The position numbers and the translations under genes are program-made. The notes below the pieces were generated by a model that was not told the DNA's origin, did not search any database, and was given only the letters and a program-made list of their open reading frames with translations. Positions 32,184 through 43,032 of a stretch of 64,000 bases of DNA are shown piece by piece (the first letter of the stretch is position 1; each line of letters begins with the position of its first letter). Source of the stretch: Macrolepiota albuminosa (Eukaryota > Basidiomycota > Agaricomycetes > Agaricales > Agaricaceae); assembly GCA_027475525.1 (NCBI GenBank), contig JAMWFC010000038.1:62001-126000 (forward strand), read 5' to 3'.

Positions 32184-33449
32184 TGTAATCCCGTACAACG
32201 TTGATTACTCTACTTACGCGCTACGAGCTACGTCATACCTGACGTAGCCACTAACCCGGACTAGATAAGACACGCATGGAGCTCTTGGGTTCCGCCCGTC
32301 TTTTCGTATCATACCTTTTCATACTCTCTTGTCGGTTCGTTCTCTCTTATTGCTGTGCCGGTATCAGGCCGTCACTTAATACAACGTGGTCTTGTTCTGT
32401 CCTCGTGCGACTCGACATCAGTACGGATTACAATTTTTTTTTGAACATCACACTACGTCGTTGTTATTTCCTCTGTTTCCTTAGGTGGTCTACCTTGGGA
32501 TCCCGCTAAGTACGGTTGTCAACCTGTCCCGTCCACACCCACTACGCTCGCCTTTGGTTACTAGGAGTAGAGCGCGACAACTACGGTCATCGTCCCCCCT
32601 GACCCCAGTCCCGACGTCCTCGCCCCCTAGTACAGCTGTCTCCAACCAAACAATACCACCTTCCTACCAATTGAGAAGAGGCCGGACAGACACCAGTGAT
32701 TCTGACTCTTCTTCGTCGCCAGATCATCGAAACCCAGTAGCAGTGAAGACTATCGAAATGGAGGCATCGGTCATGGCCACATGTGAGGAAAAGATTTCCA
32801 AACCTCCTGTGGTTACAGAAGGAGACCTCACACCGGAGGTATTGCAAAATTTTGTCGACTACTCAATGGATTTCTTTCAAAACAAGGAAGTGGCCGACGT
32901 AGACCAAGTTCGACGAGTTTACACGGCGTTTAAAGATCATCGCATTCGCGACTGGATTGCCGCTGAACGTAACCGAGTCTTGAAGCTTTCGTTTGAAGAG
33001 TTTGTCGCAGAAATCAAGGAAAAGTACCTCGCTCCAGACTGGGAAGAAGAGATCCGCATCCGCATATATTCCGCCAGCTTCGATCCGACAAAGAAAACGT
33101 TTTGGAATTTTGCGTGCCAGTTACAAAAGCTGAATTCCTTACTCGTTGGCACCGATAGCTATCTTGATAACGATTCTATGCGCACGCAATTGGAGGCCAA
33201 GATGGATCCATCTCTTCGACAGTTATATAAGAGCGAGAAAATCAGCTCCGAGAAGGATTTTCAGAAGTGGCTTGAGTCTATCCGGGTCATCGACAATACG
33301 CGCCACTTTGCAGAAAAACGTCAACGTGAGATTGCTGATGAAGCCGTCCGTGCAGCTAAGAAACCGTTACTCTCTACGTCAAAGCATAATTTTACGAACC
33401 AACGTACGATTGTCTGTCCTCGTGCGACTCGACATCAGTACGGATTACA
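32184..33449 (+). mobile_element. Gag-only Gypsy-type LTR element with truncated 3' LTR
   Basis: The 5' LTR is 32184-32432 (249 bp). It starts TGTAATCCCGTAC and ends GTACGGATTACA, near-perfect inverted termini. The same last 37 bp recur at 33413-33449 and are all that is left of the 3' LTR. A gag frame lies between; no pol is present. GAGGC duplications on both sides prove insertion. The missing 3' LTR and pol were lost either in the transposed copy or by a later deletion between gag and the LTR end. Confidence 0.92.
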
Positions 33450-33462
33450 GAGGCTTGTTTAA
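32485..33462 (+). CDS. Gypsy-type Gag, runs into 3' LTR remnant
   Basis: 325 codons. The N-terminus is Ser/Pro/Thr-rich. From about residue 105 there is a helical Gag core: EVLQNFVDYSMDFFQNKEV, VRRVYTAFKDHRIRDWIAAE, LSFEEFVAEIKEKYLAPDW, FWNFACQLQKLNSLL and LYKSEKISSEKDFQKWLESI. No zinc knuckle remains. The last ~15 codons (CPRATRHQYGLQRLV) are translated 3' LTR and flanking host DNA, so the native C-terminus is lost. Confidence 0.75.
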   Translation: MVYLGIPLSTVVNLSRPHPLRSPLVTRSRARQLRSSSPLTPVPTSSPPSTAVSNQTIPPSYQLRRGRTDTSDSDSSSSPDHRNPVAVKTIEMEASVMATCEEKISKPPVVTEGDLTPEVLQNFVDYSMDFFQNKEVADVDQVRRVYTAFKDHRIRDWIAAERNRVLKLSFEEFVAEIKEKYLAPDWEEEIRIRIYSASFDPTKKTFWNFACQLQKLNSLLVGTDSYLDNDSMRTQLEAKMDPSLRQLYKSEKISSEKDFQKWLESIRVIDNTRHFAEKRQREIADEAVRAAKKPLLSTSKHNFTNQRTIVCPRATRHQYGLQRLV

Positions 33463-33735
33463 CGCATCATCGTTCAGATGGTGATAAGATCGTTGACCGC
33501 TGAAGTAAAGCTCTCGATAGATGAAGCGCTCCGCCCTGTTTGGCGTGAGATGCGCTGGGGCACAGGGTGGAATCACTTACCATGGCTGGACGTCACGCGA
33601 GACGACGGCCAGGCGCAGAGCGAAATCTGGGTTGAGATAGGCTGCTGTCTCAAGTATCTCGCGCTTGAGATCGCTAGGTAGGATACCAGACAGCTCTGAC
33701 TTAATGTAGGTGCTGAATCTGGTATTGACCACCAT

Positions 33736-34597
33736 GGTTTTTGCGCGCCAATGTTCTGGCCCCTCTCCAAATTCCGACCCGGATACCCAGTGTCGTGAAT
33801 ACAATTCCAAATAGGGACATGTACGTGATTCCCTGACATTGAGCTTCTACGTCGTGATGCCACTCCAAGAGAAACGTCAAACTGGCCTATACGAACGAGA
33901 ATTACCTTTTCTATGGGACATTTTGGGATGTCTTCTGATGTCACATCGTGACTCACGCGGACAACGCTGTTAGCACCAGTTCTGGTGCTACGTGCCTGGG
34001 CTTAAATCTGGTTTTTGTCTATTGCGATGATTACGATGAGTTTGGAATCTAACCGCCGGCAAGCTACAAAAATGAGCTATGAAGCGGGGGTAGTCTATGT
34101 ATGTGCTACACCAATAAGTATAAAATGTGTAAGTAACCGTGTAACCGTGTCCTTATGATCTATTCGTTGTAAGAACTCTGTTGGTTGAGGGCTGCGCAGG
34201 GGAAAGAGAACCAGAGTGACTTTAATAGATTTAGCCGGCGCACTGCGTTTCCGGCGCGTCGTTGTCACAATATTAGCCGCAGTGAGATTGAAGAAAGACG
34301 TTGATTTGCTAAAACCTACGCTGTAAACTTCCACCTGTGATCGTCTTCGAATCAGTTATTGCTTTCATCCATCATCCACATCCGATGTCAGTAAATACAT
34401 ACCGACCACTGGCATACGGAACATCTGAATCACCTGATTGACTGTCAAAGTCTGAATATCCTACCGATACAAACTTAATGTTCTAGCAATCTCCTAGTGC
34501 TTCAGCCCCTACACGATAATTGAAGGAATAGGTATAAAATCAACTGTTCCATCCCACGAAAGCGAAGAAATGCTGATACTCCAGAGTATTGAGAATT
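33736..34597. other. Intergenic region
   Basis: Holds the presumed promoter of the interrupted F-box-like gene on the minus strand (33736 upward) and the 3' flank of the senescence-domain gene. No supported gene. Confidence 0.4.
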
Positions 34598-36270
34598 CTA
34601 ACCTTTATTACTCGAAAAGCGTCCCTTGACAAACTGCTTTCCAGCCCTCTTCAAGATGGCACGCCGCCCAATTCCACGTAAATCGACATACACCAAACCA
34701 GCATTACGCGCAGTCCCAGCTAGCATTTGCGACGTCTCAGCGGCCTCTGGCCCATACCTAACCAAGAAAAACACGCTGAATCTGTGTATGAAATACGAAA
34801 AAAAAAAGATGAACATACTTGTGGCCCATGATTGAACTGATCGATGCGGAACCAGTATCCAGTAACCTCCGGGTATCATGATCAATTGTCGATAATATGA
34901 GGTCGGCAGACAGCAAAATCCGCTCCTTTTTCGAAAGCGGGGCGCGTGGTTGGGGTGCCACAATCGTAGGCTTGCCTGATGGCCCTGGAGAAGCCCGAGA
35001 CGGAAGGTGGGGCACAGGAGACGGAGAGCGGCGCGGCGGGAGTGGGGGCTTTCCATCAGTGGACGTGAAAGGCTGGCCAGCGAATCCTGGCGGAGGCGAA
35101 AGATGAGCATGTGAAGGCGACGGCATTCGTGGCGGAAATGGCGAAGAAGTTCCAGGAGAGGATGAGGTTGGGGAAAGTTTATTGGGGGTAGCTGGTTTGG
35201 AAAAGAGGCGCTCCCGCTTTGGTTTGCTGCCCATTGCACGCCGGATCATGGTGTCAATGGTTGAGACTGTTTTCGAGCTGACTTTGACGGCTTGGCTGCT
35301 GACTGCGTGAACGCTTGCGAGGCCTTTACGCGTTCGTTCAGAAGTCAAGAAGACGAGAGCGCGTGGAGGCGGTGTCGAGGTACCTGCTGGGGATGGAGAT
35401 GCAGAGTGGTGTGGCGACGGCTTAGAATGGGAGATATAGTAGTCTGAGGCGGTGGTTATTGCTGTTAATAACAGATTCGTCGTGGTTGAGATCGCATGAC
35501 TGAAAGTATACGTGCTGAGCGAATGTACTCAAAGCTTAAAAGGTAGGAACACACCTGACGACTGTAGCGGATTTTGTGATCAAATCCTGTTGGTCCGGGG
35601 GTACAGCGCGAGCAAACATTTGGAGCGCAGTTGCATCCTGTTCGTCTCCTGGTCGGTTATCCGGCACCTCAATAACTACTGCGTCATTTTCATGCCCGTG
35701 CTCATGAATCTGCGGATCTTCCTTGAGGTCGAACGTAGATTTATCAAACTGTGCCATGACTTCTCCAGTTTCTTCGTTAACGACAACAAGGTGACCTCTC
35801 AGATCCCCGTATGCTCCAGGAAAACCTGATCCAATGAGCTCGTTGGCATGTGGAGTAGCGGGTAATTTAACATCCGTGGCATTGGGTGTACTGCGGAACT
35901 CCGTAGCATACTGTGCTAGAATTGTCTCAAACGTCGCAAGGTCTTCCAGAAGAGTAAGGTTCGTCTCTGTTGGACTGGGCAGAAACACAGAAATGACGAT
36001 ATCCGGTGAACCAGACTTTGTGGGGTCGAAGATCGTGTACACTCGCTGCCCTTGCCCATCTGTCCTTTGAATTATCCGTTCAGGATCTAATGGAATTTCA
36101 ATTGAACTCAGATGAAGAACGAGATAGACGTCCCGATCGACTGGATTAGAGGTGTTGGGGACTTGGACAGTCACGCAGTCGAGGTTGAGGACACCGGTCT
36201 CAACGAGACCGCAGAACGAAAGAGTGGCATTTGGGAGTGTCAATAATACGAAGGCCTCTGGGGTCGACAT
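34598..36270 (-). CDS. Senescence-domain protein (spartin-like)
   Basis: Exon 1 (start 36270, MSTPEAFVLLTLPN) encodes a beta-rich domain of ~230 residues with VYLVLHLSSIEIPLDPE and YGDLRGHLVVVNEETGEV. After an intron near 35490-35540 come SHAISTTTNLLLTAITTASD and SSKTVSTIDTMIRRAMG, the helical start of the senescence domain. A Pro/Ser-rich loop follows (about 35200-34950), then RILLSADLILSTIDHDTRRLL. A second intron (about 34765-34817) precedes YGPEAAETSQMLAGTARNAGL and VYVDLRGIGRRAILKRAGKQFV. This block order matches the senescence/spartin family, linked to lipid droplets and stress in other eukaryotes. Function here is inference from the family. Confidence 0.8.
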
Positions 36271-37081
36271 GGGAGAAGGGAAACGGGTTGCTCTCCTGCA
36301 CTGCCCGGATGGGGATATGTAACGGCCATTATCTTATCTTATCTTCAAAAGAACTAGGCCACATTAAGGGTCCAACATTTGTTGAGGGTGACTGTGTGTT
36401 AGCAACTGTGGCTTGAAGGGTTAGAAACTAAAGCCTTGAGAACTTGGAATCTCCGAGTGTTTGCGTCATGCTTCCTCTCTCCCTCGAGTCAGAAATGAAG
36501 ATAGAACGGCACAAGCTAAGTATCTCTAAGAATTAAACAGTGTAGAAGCAAGTACAACCGTAAGCAGAGACAGTCGGAACACTAACAGAATTACAAGATG
36601 ACTCTAGGCGTGTGGGCCTTCAGGCTGGCTTGTTTCCACCAAAAACGGATTTTTGAGCCTGACGCATTAATTCCCACGTGATGCGATGAACACGCGTATG
36701 GTCACGACCTCTTTGGCTTTCGTGACTTGGTTGTCGACATCCACTGGCCAGACGCTTTGCACCGCATCAACGATGCTCACCCGCTCCCCACTCAACTATT
36801 TGGTTAAATTCTTATGAAATACACTATTCGTTGATGTTCCTGCTTTATCCTCGAATTTCAACGGGCGAAAACGGCCTAGATCCCTTCGTTATATCGAGAT
36901 TTTTCTGTTTCTACCCAAACAATGTACTTACTTATTTCGGTTGCATCACTTCCATGCTTTCCGCTTGGGCCTTGGCCAGCATTCCTTACTATGACTGGTG
37001 GCAAACTCTCCACGTCTATTTAAGAACCGGGGACTATCGTGAGTCCTCACCATATCCTCTTTATCTATCCTGTCTCGTTCG
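36271..37081. promoter_or_regulatory. Divergent intergenic region
   Basis: 811 bp between two divergently transcribed genes, so it should contain both promoters. An open frame at 36831-37178 lacks any domain and overlaps the next gene in another frame; not called. Confidence 0.4.
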
Positions 37082-38761
37082 ATGTTTTCTGCGATCAAGA
37101 GACACTTCAATTTCCGCGAGCTTCTGCGCTACAATCGTCGATCCGAGAATGAAGACATGGAACCTTGCCCTTTACTAGACCACTGTGCGCTGGCGCACAA
37201 GTTCAACAATTACGATCAGGACAGGTTTCCTCTTACCCAATACGATGTAAATATCGACCAGAAATATCAAGTTGATGCTTTTGAATCTGCTCTTCGTGTT
37301 CCTGAGGAAGCTGATTTTACCAACTTTGCCTTTCAACACCCTGATGCTGAAGAAGGTACTCTTGTGCCTACGCTTGAAGATTCAGACCTCGCGACCCTTG
37401 GAGGGTTGGACTATACCTCAAGTAACAATAAAATGATGAAGCCTGTTGATTTATTTTCATTGGAGGATATATTCGCTGACGTACGATTCCTTCTTTCCTC
37501 TATAATAATCCTGCTTCTCATATTCCACTTTCTCCAGGAATTAGAAATTATCCCTGCTCTTCTAATCAGGTACACAGATATTATCGGTAGTGACCGTCTG
37601 GCGTACAAACATGATGCTGCCATCTACTACGACTTTTGTGTTGACCAGATTGAACGTCATGTTTCGTCTAGGGGTGTGACGGTTCTTCCCCAAATCCCTG
37701 ATCACGATTTCTTCTGTAGACATGCTGTCCGCGTCTTCCTCCAGCTTCCTGACATTCCAGGTATTGTGGACGGCCCTTTCTACCGATATATGGGGGACTG
37801 TTATATCGTCAAAACCAATCAATTACTTCCTCGTCATGAGTGGGTTGCTTTGCCTGAATTTGTACGTGATCTGCAAAGGATCGAGTCTTCTGTTGATCTG
37901 ACTATCTGAAAGCTCAAAGAACGTTTTGTCAAACGTTTTGTTGAAACTCATAATTACTTTCCAAAAGACGGATTTCGAGCACAAAACCGCTATACATGGG
38001 CTACCGCACGGGAACTCCTTGATCGCGGAAATTTATTCCCACTCATAGTTCTGATGCAAGCCTGGCAAAAAGAAGAGCCCTTCGAGCCTTGTACACCCAT
38101 GCGATTGAACGGTACTGAGCGGCTATTCTTACCTCCTGCCTCACCCAAATCTGTCGATTCGGCCTCGATCTACTCCCAAGAAAGCGCTCGCGACAACGAC
38201 GATAACAACGATAACGCATGTCCCCTCTACTCTTCCGCTGCTGAGATGGACAATCTACCTTCTCCCTTGTTCACGGATCCTTTCGGCAGTGGCGGCAACG
38301 TTATCATTACTTTCCCGAATGGAGAACAAGAAATATATACCGCTTCACGTGCTGCTTTTGCTTACGATGCGGAGGACTATGGGGTTGATGCAGACCCGTC
38401 AGGCGATCGATCTCATGATGAAGATGCATACATGGGAAACGACTACAACGCATGCGACTTTGGTGACGAAGGCTCGGGCGGTGAAGGCAGAGTTAAGGAT
38501 ACTCAGCGCACCACTGGCGGCATCGAGGCACATAGTTGTTGGTTCGATGATGAGGAAATCAATGAAGATGATGAAGATGAGACTGCAGACACCAAGCCTT
38601 CTGGTAACGAGATCTCTGCATCCGATCGAGCGAGATATGCGGCACTCAAGTTGTTCTGTGAAGAGTTGGAGGAGACCTCCCGTCCTGACACATCCTTGGG
38701 AAGGTTGCAGCGTCGGTTCATCCAAAACATGCATGCGGACATGGCTGCTCTGGGTCTGTGA
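37082..38761 (+). CDS. Unknown protein with acidic C-terminal region
   Basis: Not recognised. Three exons fit with in-frame introns: 37481-37537 (57 nt) and 37862-37912 (51 nt; GTACGT donor, CTGAC branch, AAG acceptor). The second intron removes an in-frame TGA at 37907. The spliced protein has 523 residues. The N-terminal 260 residues are folded-looking (ELEIIPALLIRYTDIIGSDR, IYYDFCVDQIERHVSSRGV, EWVALPEFLKERFVKRFV). The C-terminal ~220 residues are Asp/Glu/Ser-rich (for example EEINEDDEDET), ending in a short helix. No known domain or motif is visible. Confidence 0.65.
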
Positions 38762-39200
38762 GACGATTAGAACCCGAGAAGTGACAGTCATGCCTTCTAA
38801 AGCTCTGGATCCGGAATCAGAGCCAATTTTGCAACGCGTCGTCAATTTACAATGGTTGACGAACATTCACGACACTCACGATCGTGCCGAACAATCACAC
38901 TCTGCACAGGGTATCGATGTCTTCCATATTACTTTATCTTTTTACAACGTTATCCAGTGTATCCTCAGGCTTTTCATAGTCATTTCCCTGAAATTTATGT
39001 AGCAACCAGACCGCCCTTACCTATATTATTCATTGAGATCTATCTACTCAAATATACCTGTGTGATCTTGCGTACACTTCACGGGAAAGAAGCGGGATGC
39101 CGGAGAGCCTTTGAGTTTCTGACCAATTTCTGACGTCAACGAGTTACATATGATAAAAGGTTAACAGAGAACCAGGAATCAGTAGTTCCTTACTCCCACC
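38762..39200. other. Intergenic region
   Basis: 3' flank of the unknown acidic protein and promoter of the MIF-like gene. Nothing else seen. Confidence 0.4.
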
Positions 39201-39823
39201 ATGCCAACTCTCGAACTTTCGACGAACGTTAAGGTTCACTCTGTAACTTATCGACTGATGTATCTTGATTCTGAAGAACATTCCAGGTCACTGATCCCAA
39301 GAAGTTCGCGCTTGAATTTTCGAAGGTTGATGATATCATTGGATCATCTGGGATGCTTTATCAAGCCATCTACAGTTCAGCGCAGAAACCTTGAAAAAAC
39401 CAGAACTATACATCACCGTCAAGTATACCTACAATGAGATTCTTACTTTCCAAGGCACCTTGGATCCTGCCTTCACAATGACTGTGGTCTGTATAGTATT
39501 CGACCTCCCACAAATTCCGAGTACGGCTGATTTGGGTATAGTATAGCTTGGATAACCTCAACGAAGAAGCAAATGAGATGTATAGCAAGGCCTTTTTCAA
39601 GTTCTTCATGGAGAAGCTCGGCGTTCAAGGGGATCGTGGATATATGTGAGTGATCTATGGATCAGATTACATGTGGCTACTGACGGACAACGATGCTAAG
39701 TACGTTCATTGACCCCGGACGTGCATTCATCGGGTGAGTTTCGTCACTGTAGCTATTTTTTCTGTATTCTAAGCTCTATCTAGACACAAGAGTACTACCT
39801 TTGCGACCATTTTCGGCAAGTAA
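39201..39823 (+). CDS. MIF-like tautomerase
   Basis: A compact gene of about six short exons encoding ~120 residues of the macrophage migration inhibitory factor / phenylpyruvate tautomerase fold. The first exon gives MPTLELSTNVK; Pro2, which becomes the N-terminal catalytic proline, is present. Spliced pieces continue VTDPKKFALEFSK, FSAETLKKPELYITVKYTYN, GTLDPAFTMTVVS, LDNLNEEANEMYSKAFFKFF and MEKLGVQGDRGYM. The end is TFIDPGRAFIGHKSTTFATIFGK split over two exons, with a TAA at 39821. The pattern of beta-strand, LDP/PAF-like motif and C-terminal ATIFG matches the family. Most fungal cytosolic roles are unknown, and the substrate cannot be read from sequence. Confidence 0.85.
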
Positions 39824-40481
39824 AAACTTCACATGTAGTAAACCGGAACGAAATATATATGTCATGTACTTGATTTCCAACGAATTCATGCATTGCAGCT
39901 CTTCGAGAAGTTCGCTGTATATTTTCTTTTGTAAAATTGTTAAGAGTTATTTGGGACAATGTTCAAATTTTGAGGGATGTACTGGATAATAAGCCACGAT
40001 ATCAATAAGGGGATCGATTAGTTGATAGAGAAGATGAATTATCCTCGACCGATGGAAAGGAAACGTGACCATCTATCTCATCTTTCCCCTATCTCACCTT
40101 TCTCGTTATCTCTACTATGCGCGCAAGTGTCATACCTAGCATTTCTTCAGACAATACTCTATCAATAGGAGTAATGTAAGTGCTATCACGCGGATTTCAA
40201 GACTAGAAATCTCTGTGAAGATGATCCAACCCGATGCGTGATATATGAATGTCTTCAGTATACCCTTCATTGAAATCTTGAATTTGGCCATCATGTCCAA
40301 AATCAAGCATGCATGGGACAGAAGAAAGCTAAATACGTCAAAATGGTCATCCTATTAGGGTATATGAATAAGTAATATACATAGAACAGAAGAATACTAA
40401 AGGTTTAACTCGACTTGATACTGAGATATGTTTGCTGGAACTCGCCAAGAGCTGAAGGCACCTTAAACGGTATAATGACAG
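39824..40481. other. Intergenic region
   Basis: AT-rich spacer between convergent genes. No supported feature. Confidence 0.4.
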
Positions 40482-41273
40482 TCAAATCATTTCCATCTCT
40501 TCTTGTTCTGGCTCCTCAAGTACAATATCAGCAGCTTGTGGCCCTTTTCGCTGGTCTCGATTACTAGTTCCCTGCCCACCGGTAGTATTCGGTCGACGTT
40601 TGCTGTTCTTTTTGGCAGCGCCGCTTTTGTCTCCTTCAAATTCACCATTGCCAATTTTGAATACTATGTTTAAAGCCGATTTGCCTCGTGTCTCATAGGT
40701 CAAGTCTTCGTCGTCGTCATCCGGAATGACTTCGTCATGGAGTTCTACAGTCGATGTTGTCACATCGGTTGTTATCTCGTCAGCAGCAAAAGGAAGGATC
40801 GATGGAAGGGACACGACAAGTTGCAGAAGATGGGGAATGGCAGCTCCCATGGCACTGAAATGCAATGTCTTGTAACTATGATTTTGATTAAATAGGTTGA
40901 TCAGATATGGATTGCTACACGATACACACCCGTCTTTGACAATCACGTCCTTACATCGTCGCAGATACGCGCCCAGCGCAGTTTTACGCGTTACACAGAT
41001 GAGGTTTTTCCCTTCCTTGTGCGCTGAACGTGGACCCGATGCAGATACAGAAGTCGGCACCGTGGGGAATGGTCTCGGTGGAACAAGCTTGTTTATCCGA
41101 CGTTTTTTCTGCGAGTGAGGACGCGGTGTCGTGTCGAGAGTCTGAGTCGAGATTTCTGTCGTAGCAGGCTGTCCCACAGCAGAAGTCACAGGTTGGTCGT
41201 CCAAGGTGGCTATCAATTTTGGCCGTTTTCTACAATCAGAGGTGTCTTGGTCGGATTTACGTTTCTGTGTCAT
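40482..41273 (-). CDS. POP7: RNase P/MRP subunit Pop7/Rpp20 (Alba-fold)
   Basis: The start at 41273 (MTQKRKSDQD) is preferred over an in-frame upstream ATG at 41387, since the first 38 residues look non-conserved and lie in the promoter side. A 54-nt intron (40876-40929; GTGTGT donor, CATAG acceptor) removes the insertion between IVKDG and YKTLHFSAMG. The Alba core is clear: RKTALGAYLRRCKDVIVKDG, then YKTLHFSAMGAAIPHLLQLV, then VELHDEVIPDDDDEDLTYET and RGKSALNIVFKIG. The N-terminal ~90 residues (NLS-like KKRRINK) and the Lys/Glu-rich tail are fungal extensions. The protein binds RNase P/MRP RNA in the nucleolus and processes pre-tRNA and pre-rRNA. Confidence 0.85.
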   Translation of the reverse strand: MTQKRKSDQDTSDCRKRPKLIATLDDQPVTSAVGQPATTEISTQTLDTTPRPHSQKKRRINKLVPPRPFPTVPTSVSASGPRSAHKEGKNLICVTRKTALGAYLRRCKDVIVKDGCVSCSNPYLINLFNQNHSYKTLHFSAMGAAIPHLLQLVVSLPSILPFAADEITTDVTTSTVELHDEVIPDDDDEDLTYETRGKSALNIVFKIGNGEFEGDKSGAAKKNSKRRPNTTGGQGTSNRDQRKGPQAADIVLEEPEQEEMEMI

Positions 41274-41437
41274 TTTGCAAGTCAACTGATGAAGTTGATC
41301 GGGCGAGAGAAAATTGTAACGGACATAAATAGTCCCAAATGCAACGTGCACATCTCCTTCTAACAGCCACCATCTTTTTTTCCCCACGTCAGCTGCGTCT
41401 TGTGTACCACTAGACAGCGTTTTTGTCGTCGCCCAGC
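41274..41437. promoter_or_regulatory. Short bidirectional promoter (POP7 / eRF1)
   Basis: Only 164 bp separate the chosen start codons of two divergent genes of RNA processing and translation. Both promoters and 5' UTRs must fit here, which suggests co-regulation. No specific element was identified. Confidence 0.45.
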
Positions 41438-43032
41438 ATGAGTCAGGATGTTGCGGAGCAGAATATTCAGATGTGGAAGGTCAAAAAGCTCATCAAGAGC
41501 CTTGACTCCGCCAGAGGGTACTTCCCTTCCCTCTTTTTCCCCTCTATGTGTCCGATTTTTGAGTACTGTGCAGGGCAGGAACTTCTATGATCAGTCTTAT
41601 TATACCTCCCAAGGTTTGTCCCGATAGGCAAGTATATCGTCCGATCTCCTCTGACTGCAGTAAATATACCAGGATCAAATTTCTCGTGTATCCGCTATGT
41701 TAACGCAGGAATACGGTACTGCTTCCAACATCAAATCACGAGTCAATCGTCTCTCTGTGCTTGCCGCAATTACTAGTACTCAGCAGAGGCTCAAACTCTA
41801 CAACCGTGTTCCGCCGAACGGTCTCGTGCTTTTTGTTGGAACTATTTTGACCGATGAGGGAAAAGAGAAGAAAGTTTCTTTCGATTTCGAACCTCATAAA
41901 CCCATCAACACGTTCGTCGCACATGTCGCCATTTTTTAAGAAATACGCTTACACTAAGCAGATCGCTCTACCTCTGTGACAACAAATTCCACACCGAAGC
42001 CCTGTCTGAGCTCTTGGAATCTGACTCCAGGTTCGGTTTTATCGTCATGGATGGTAACGGTACTCTGTTCGGGACGCTCGCTGGAAACACACGTGAGGTT
42101 GTCCACAAGTTCACCGTTGATCTCCCGAAGAAGCACGGCCGTGGTGGACAGTCTGCCTTGCGTTTCTCTCGTCTGCGCGACGAGAAACGGCACAACTACG
42201 TTCGCAAGGTCGCTGAACATGCTGTTCAGCATTTTATCACCAATGATAAGGTCAACGTCTCTGGCCTCGTGCTTGCTGGTAGTGCCGACTTCAAGACTGA
42301 ACTCGGCCAGAGTGACATGTTTGATCAGAGGTTGGCCGCGAAGGTCATCAAGGTTGTTGATGTCAGTTACGGAGGTGAAAACGGTTTCAACCAGGTGCAT
42401 ACATGTCATTCCGCCATCATGTTCAAATCGATGCTCATCGATCGATTAGGCCATCGAGCTTGCAGCTGAATCGTTGGCCAATGTCAAGTTCGTCCAGGAG
42501 AAGAAGCTCATTCAGAAGTACTTCGATGAGATCAGTCAAGATACCAGCCGGTACTGCTTTGGTATTGATGACACTTTGAAAGCACTTGAACTCGGCGCCG
42601 TCGAGACTCTCATTGTCTGGGAGAATCTTGACATCACTCGCTATTCTCTTCGAAACGCGGCAGCGGGTGAGTCCTATATCAGTGTTTCGATATCGATTGG
42701 CTTCTCATTTCGTCTCGTTCTCAGAGGAGATCATTGTTCATGCTAACAAGGAACAGGAAAAGGATCGCGAGAAGTTTATAGACAAATCAACCGGCACGGA
42801 GATGGAACAATCTGGAGAGCCCATCTCTCTTCTCGAGTGGTTCGCGGAGAAGTATAAGGAGTTCGGCGCAAATCTCGAGTTCATAACCAACCGATCTCAG
42901 GAAGGTGCGCAGTTCGTCAAGGGTTTTGGTGGAATTGGTGGCCTTCTGCGATACAAGGTTGACTTCCAAACACTTGGATCTGCTGACGATGACGAAGACG
43001 AGTTTTTCGACTCTGATGAAGAGGCCGTCTGA
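41438..43032 (+). CDS. SUP45: Eukaryotic peptide chain release factor eRF1
   Basis: Recognises all three stop codons and triggers peptide release. Exon 1 gives [21 protein letters not shown]. Domain 1 contains the stop-codon motif TASNIKS, and YLCDNKF (the YxCxxxF motif) after an intron. Domain 2 has the catalytic GGQ loop ([15 protein letters not shown]). Domain 3 contains [40 protein letters not shown], then FEFITNRS-like [20 protein letters not shown] and [13 protein letters not shown]. The acidic tail ([15 protein letters not shown]) is usual. Short introns interrupt it, the last near 42668-42724. All key residues are standard, so a normal genetic code is expected. Confidence 0.95.

Larger units (their letters stand above)
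31430..33735 (-). pseudogene. F-box-like protein gene split by an LTR element
   Basis: Starts at 33735 with MVVNTRFSTYIKSELSG, then an F-box-like helix pair (LPSDLKREILETAAYL, FALRLAVVSRDVQPW). A 45-nt intron (33536-33580) joins it to AERFIYRELYFSGQRSYHHL. After NDDALNKP the sequence is cut by a 1266-bp LTR element (32184-33449) with the 5-bp duplication GAGGC. Beyond the insertion the frame resumes exactly with HQLQRFKVVLKARPPSFF and the leucine-rich C-terminal part. This is typical of the large F-box/RNI-like families in Agaricomycetes. The allele shown cannot make the full protein unless the insert is spliced out. Confidence 0.8.

Noticed and set aside
36831..37178. 115-codon open frame in the divergent promoter region
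   Set aside because: No recognisable domain and overlaps the start of the unknown acidic protein gene in another frame.
37907..37909. In-frame TGA between two long open stretches, suggesting recoding or a pseudogene
   Set aside because: A 51-nt intron (37862-37912) with GTACGT donor, CTGAC branch site and AAG acceptor removes it in frame.
42474..43032. Variant genetic code suggested by apparent in-frame stops in several genes
   Set aside because: eRF1 has the standard TASNIKS and YxCxxxF motifs, and the stops in host genes are explained by introns or pseudogenisation.
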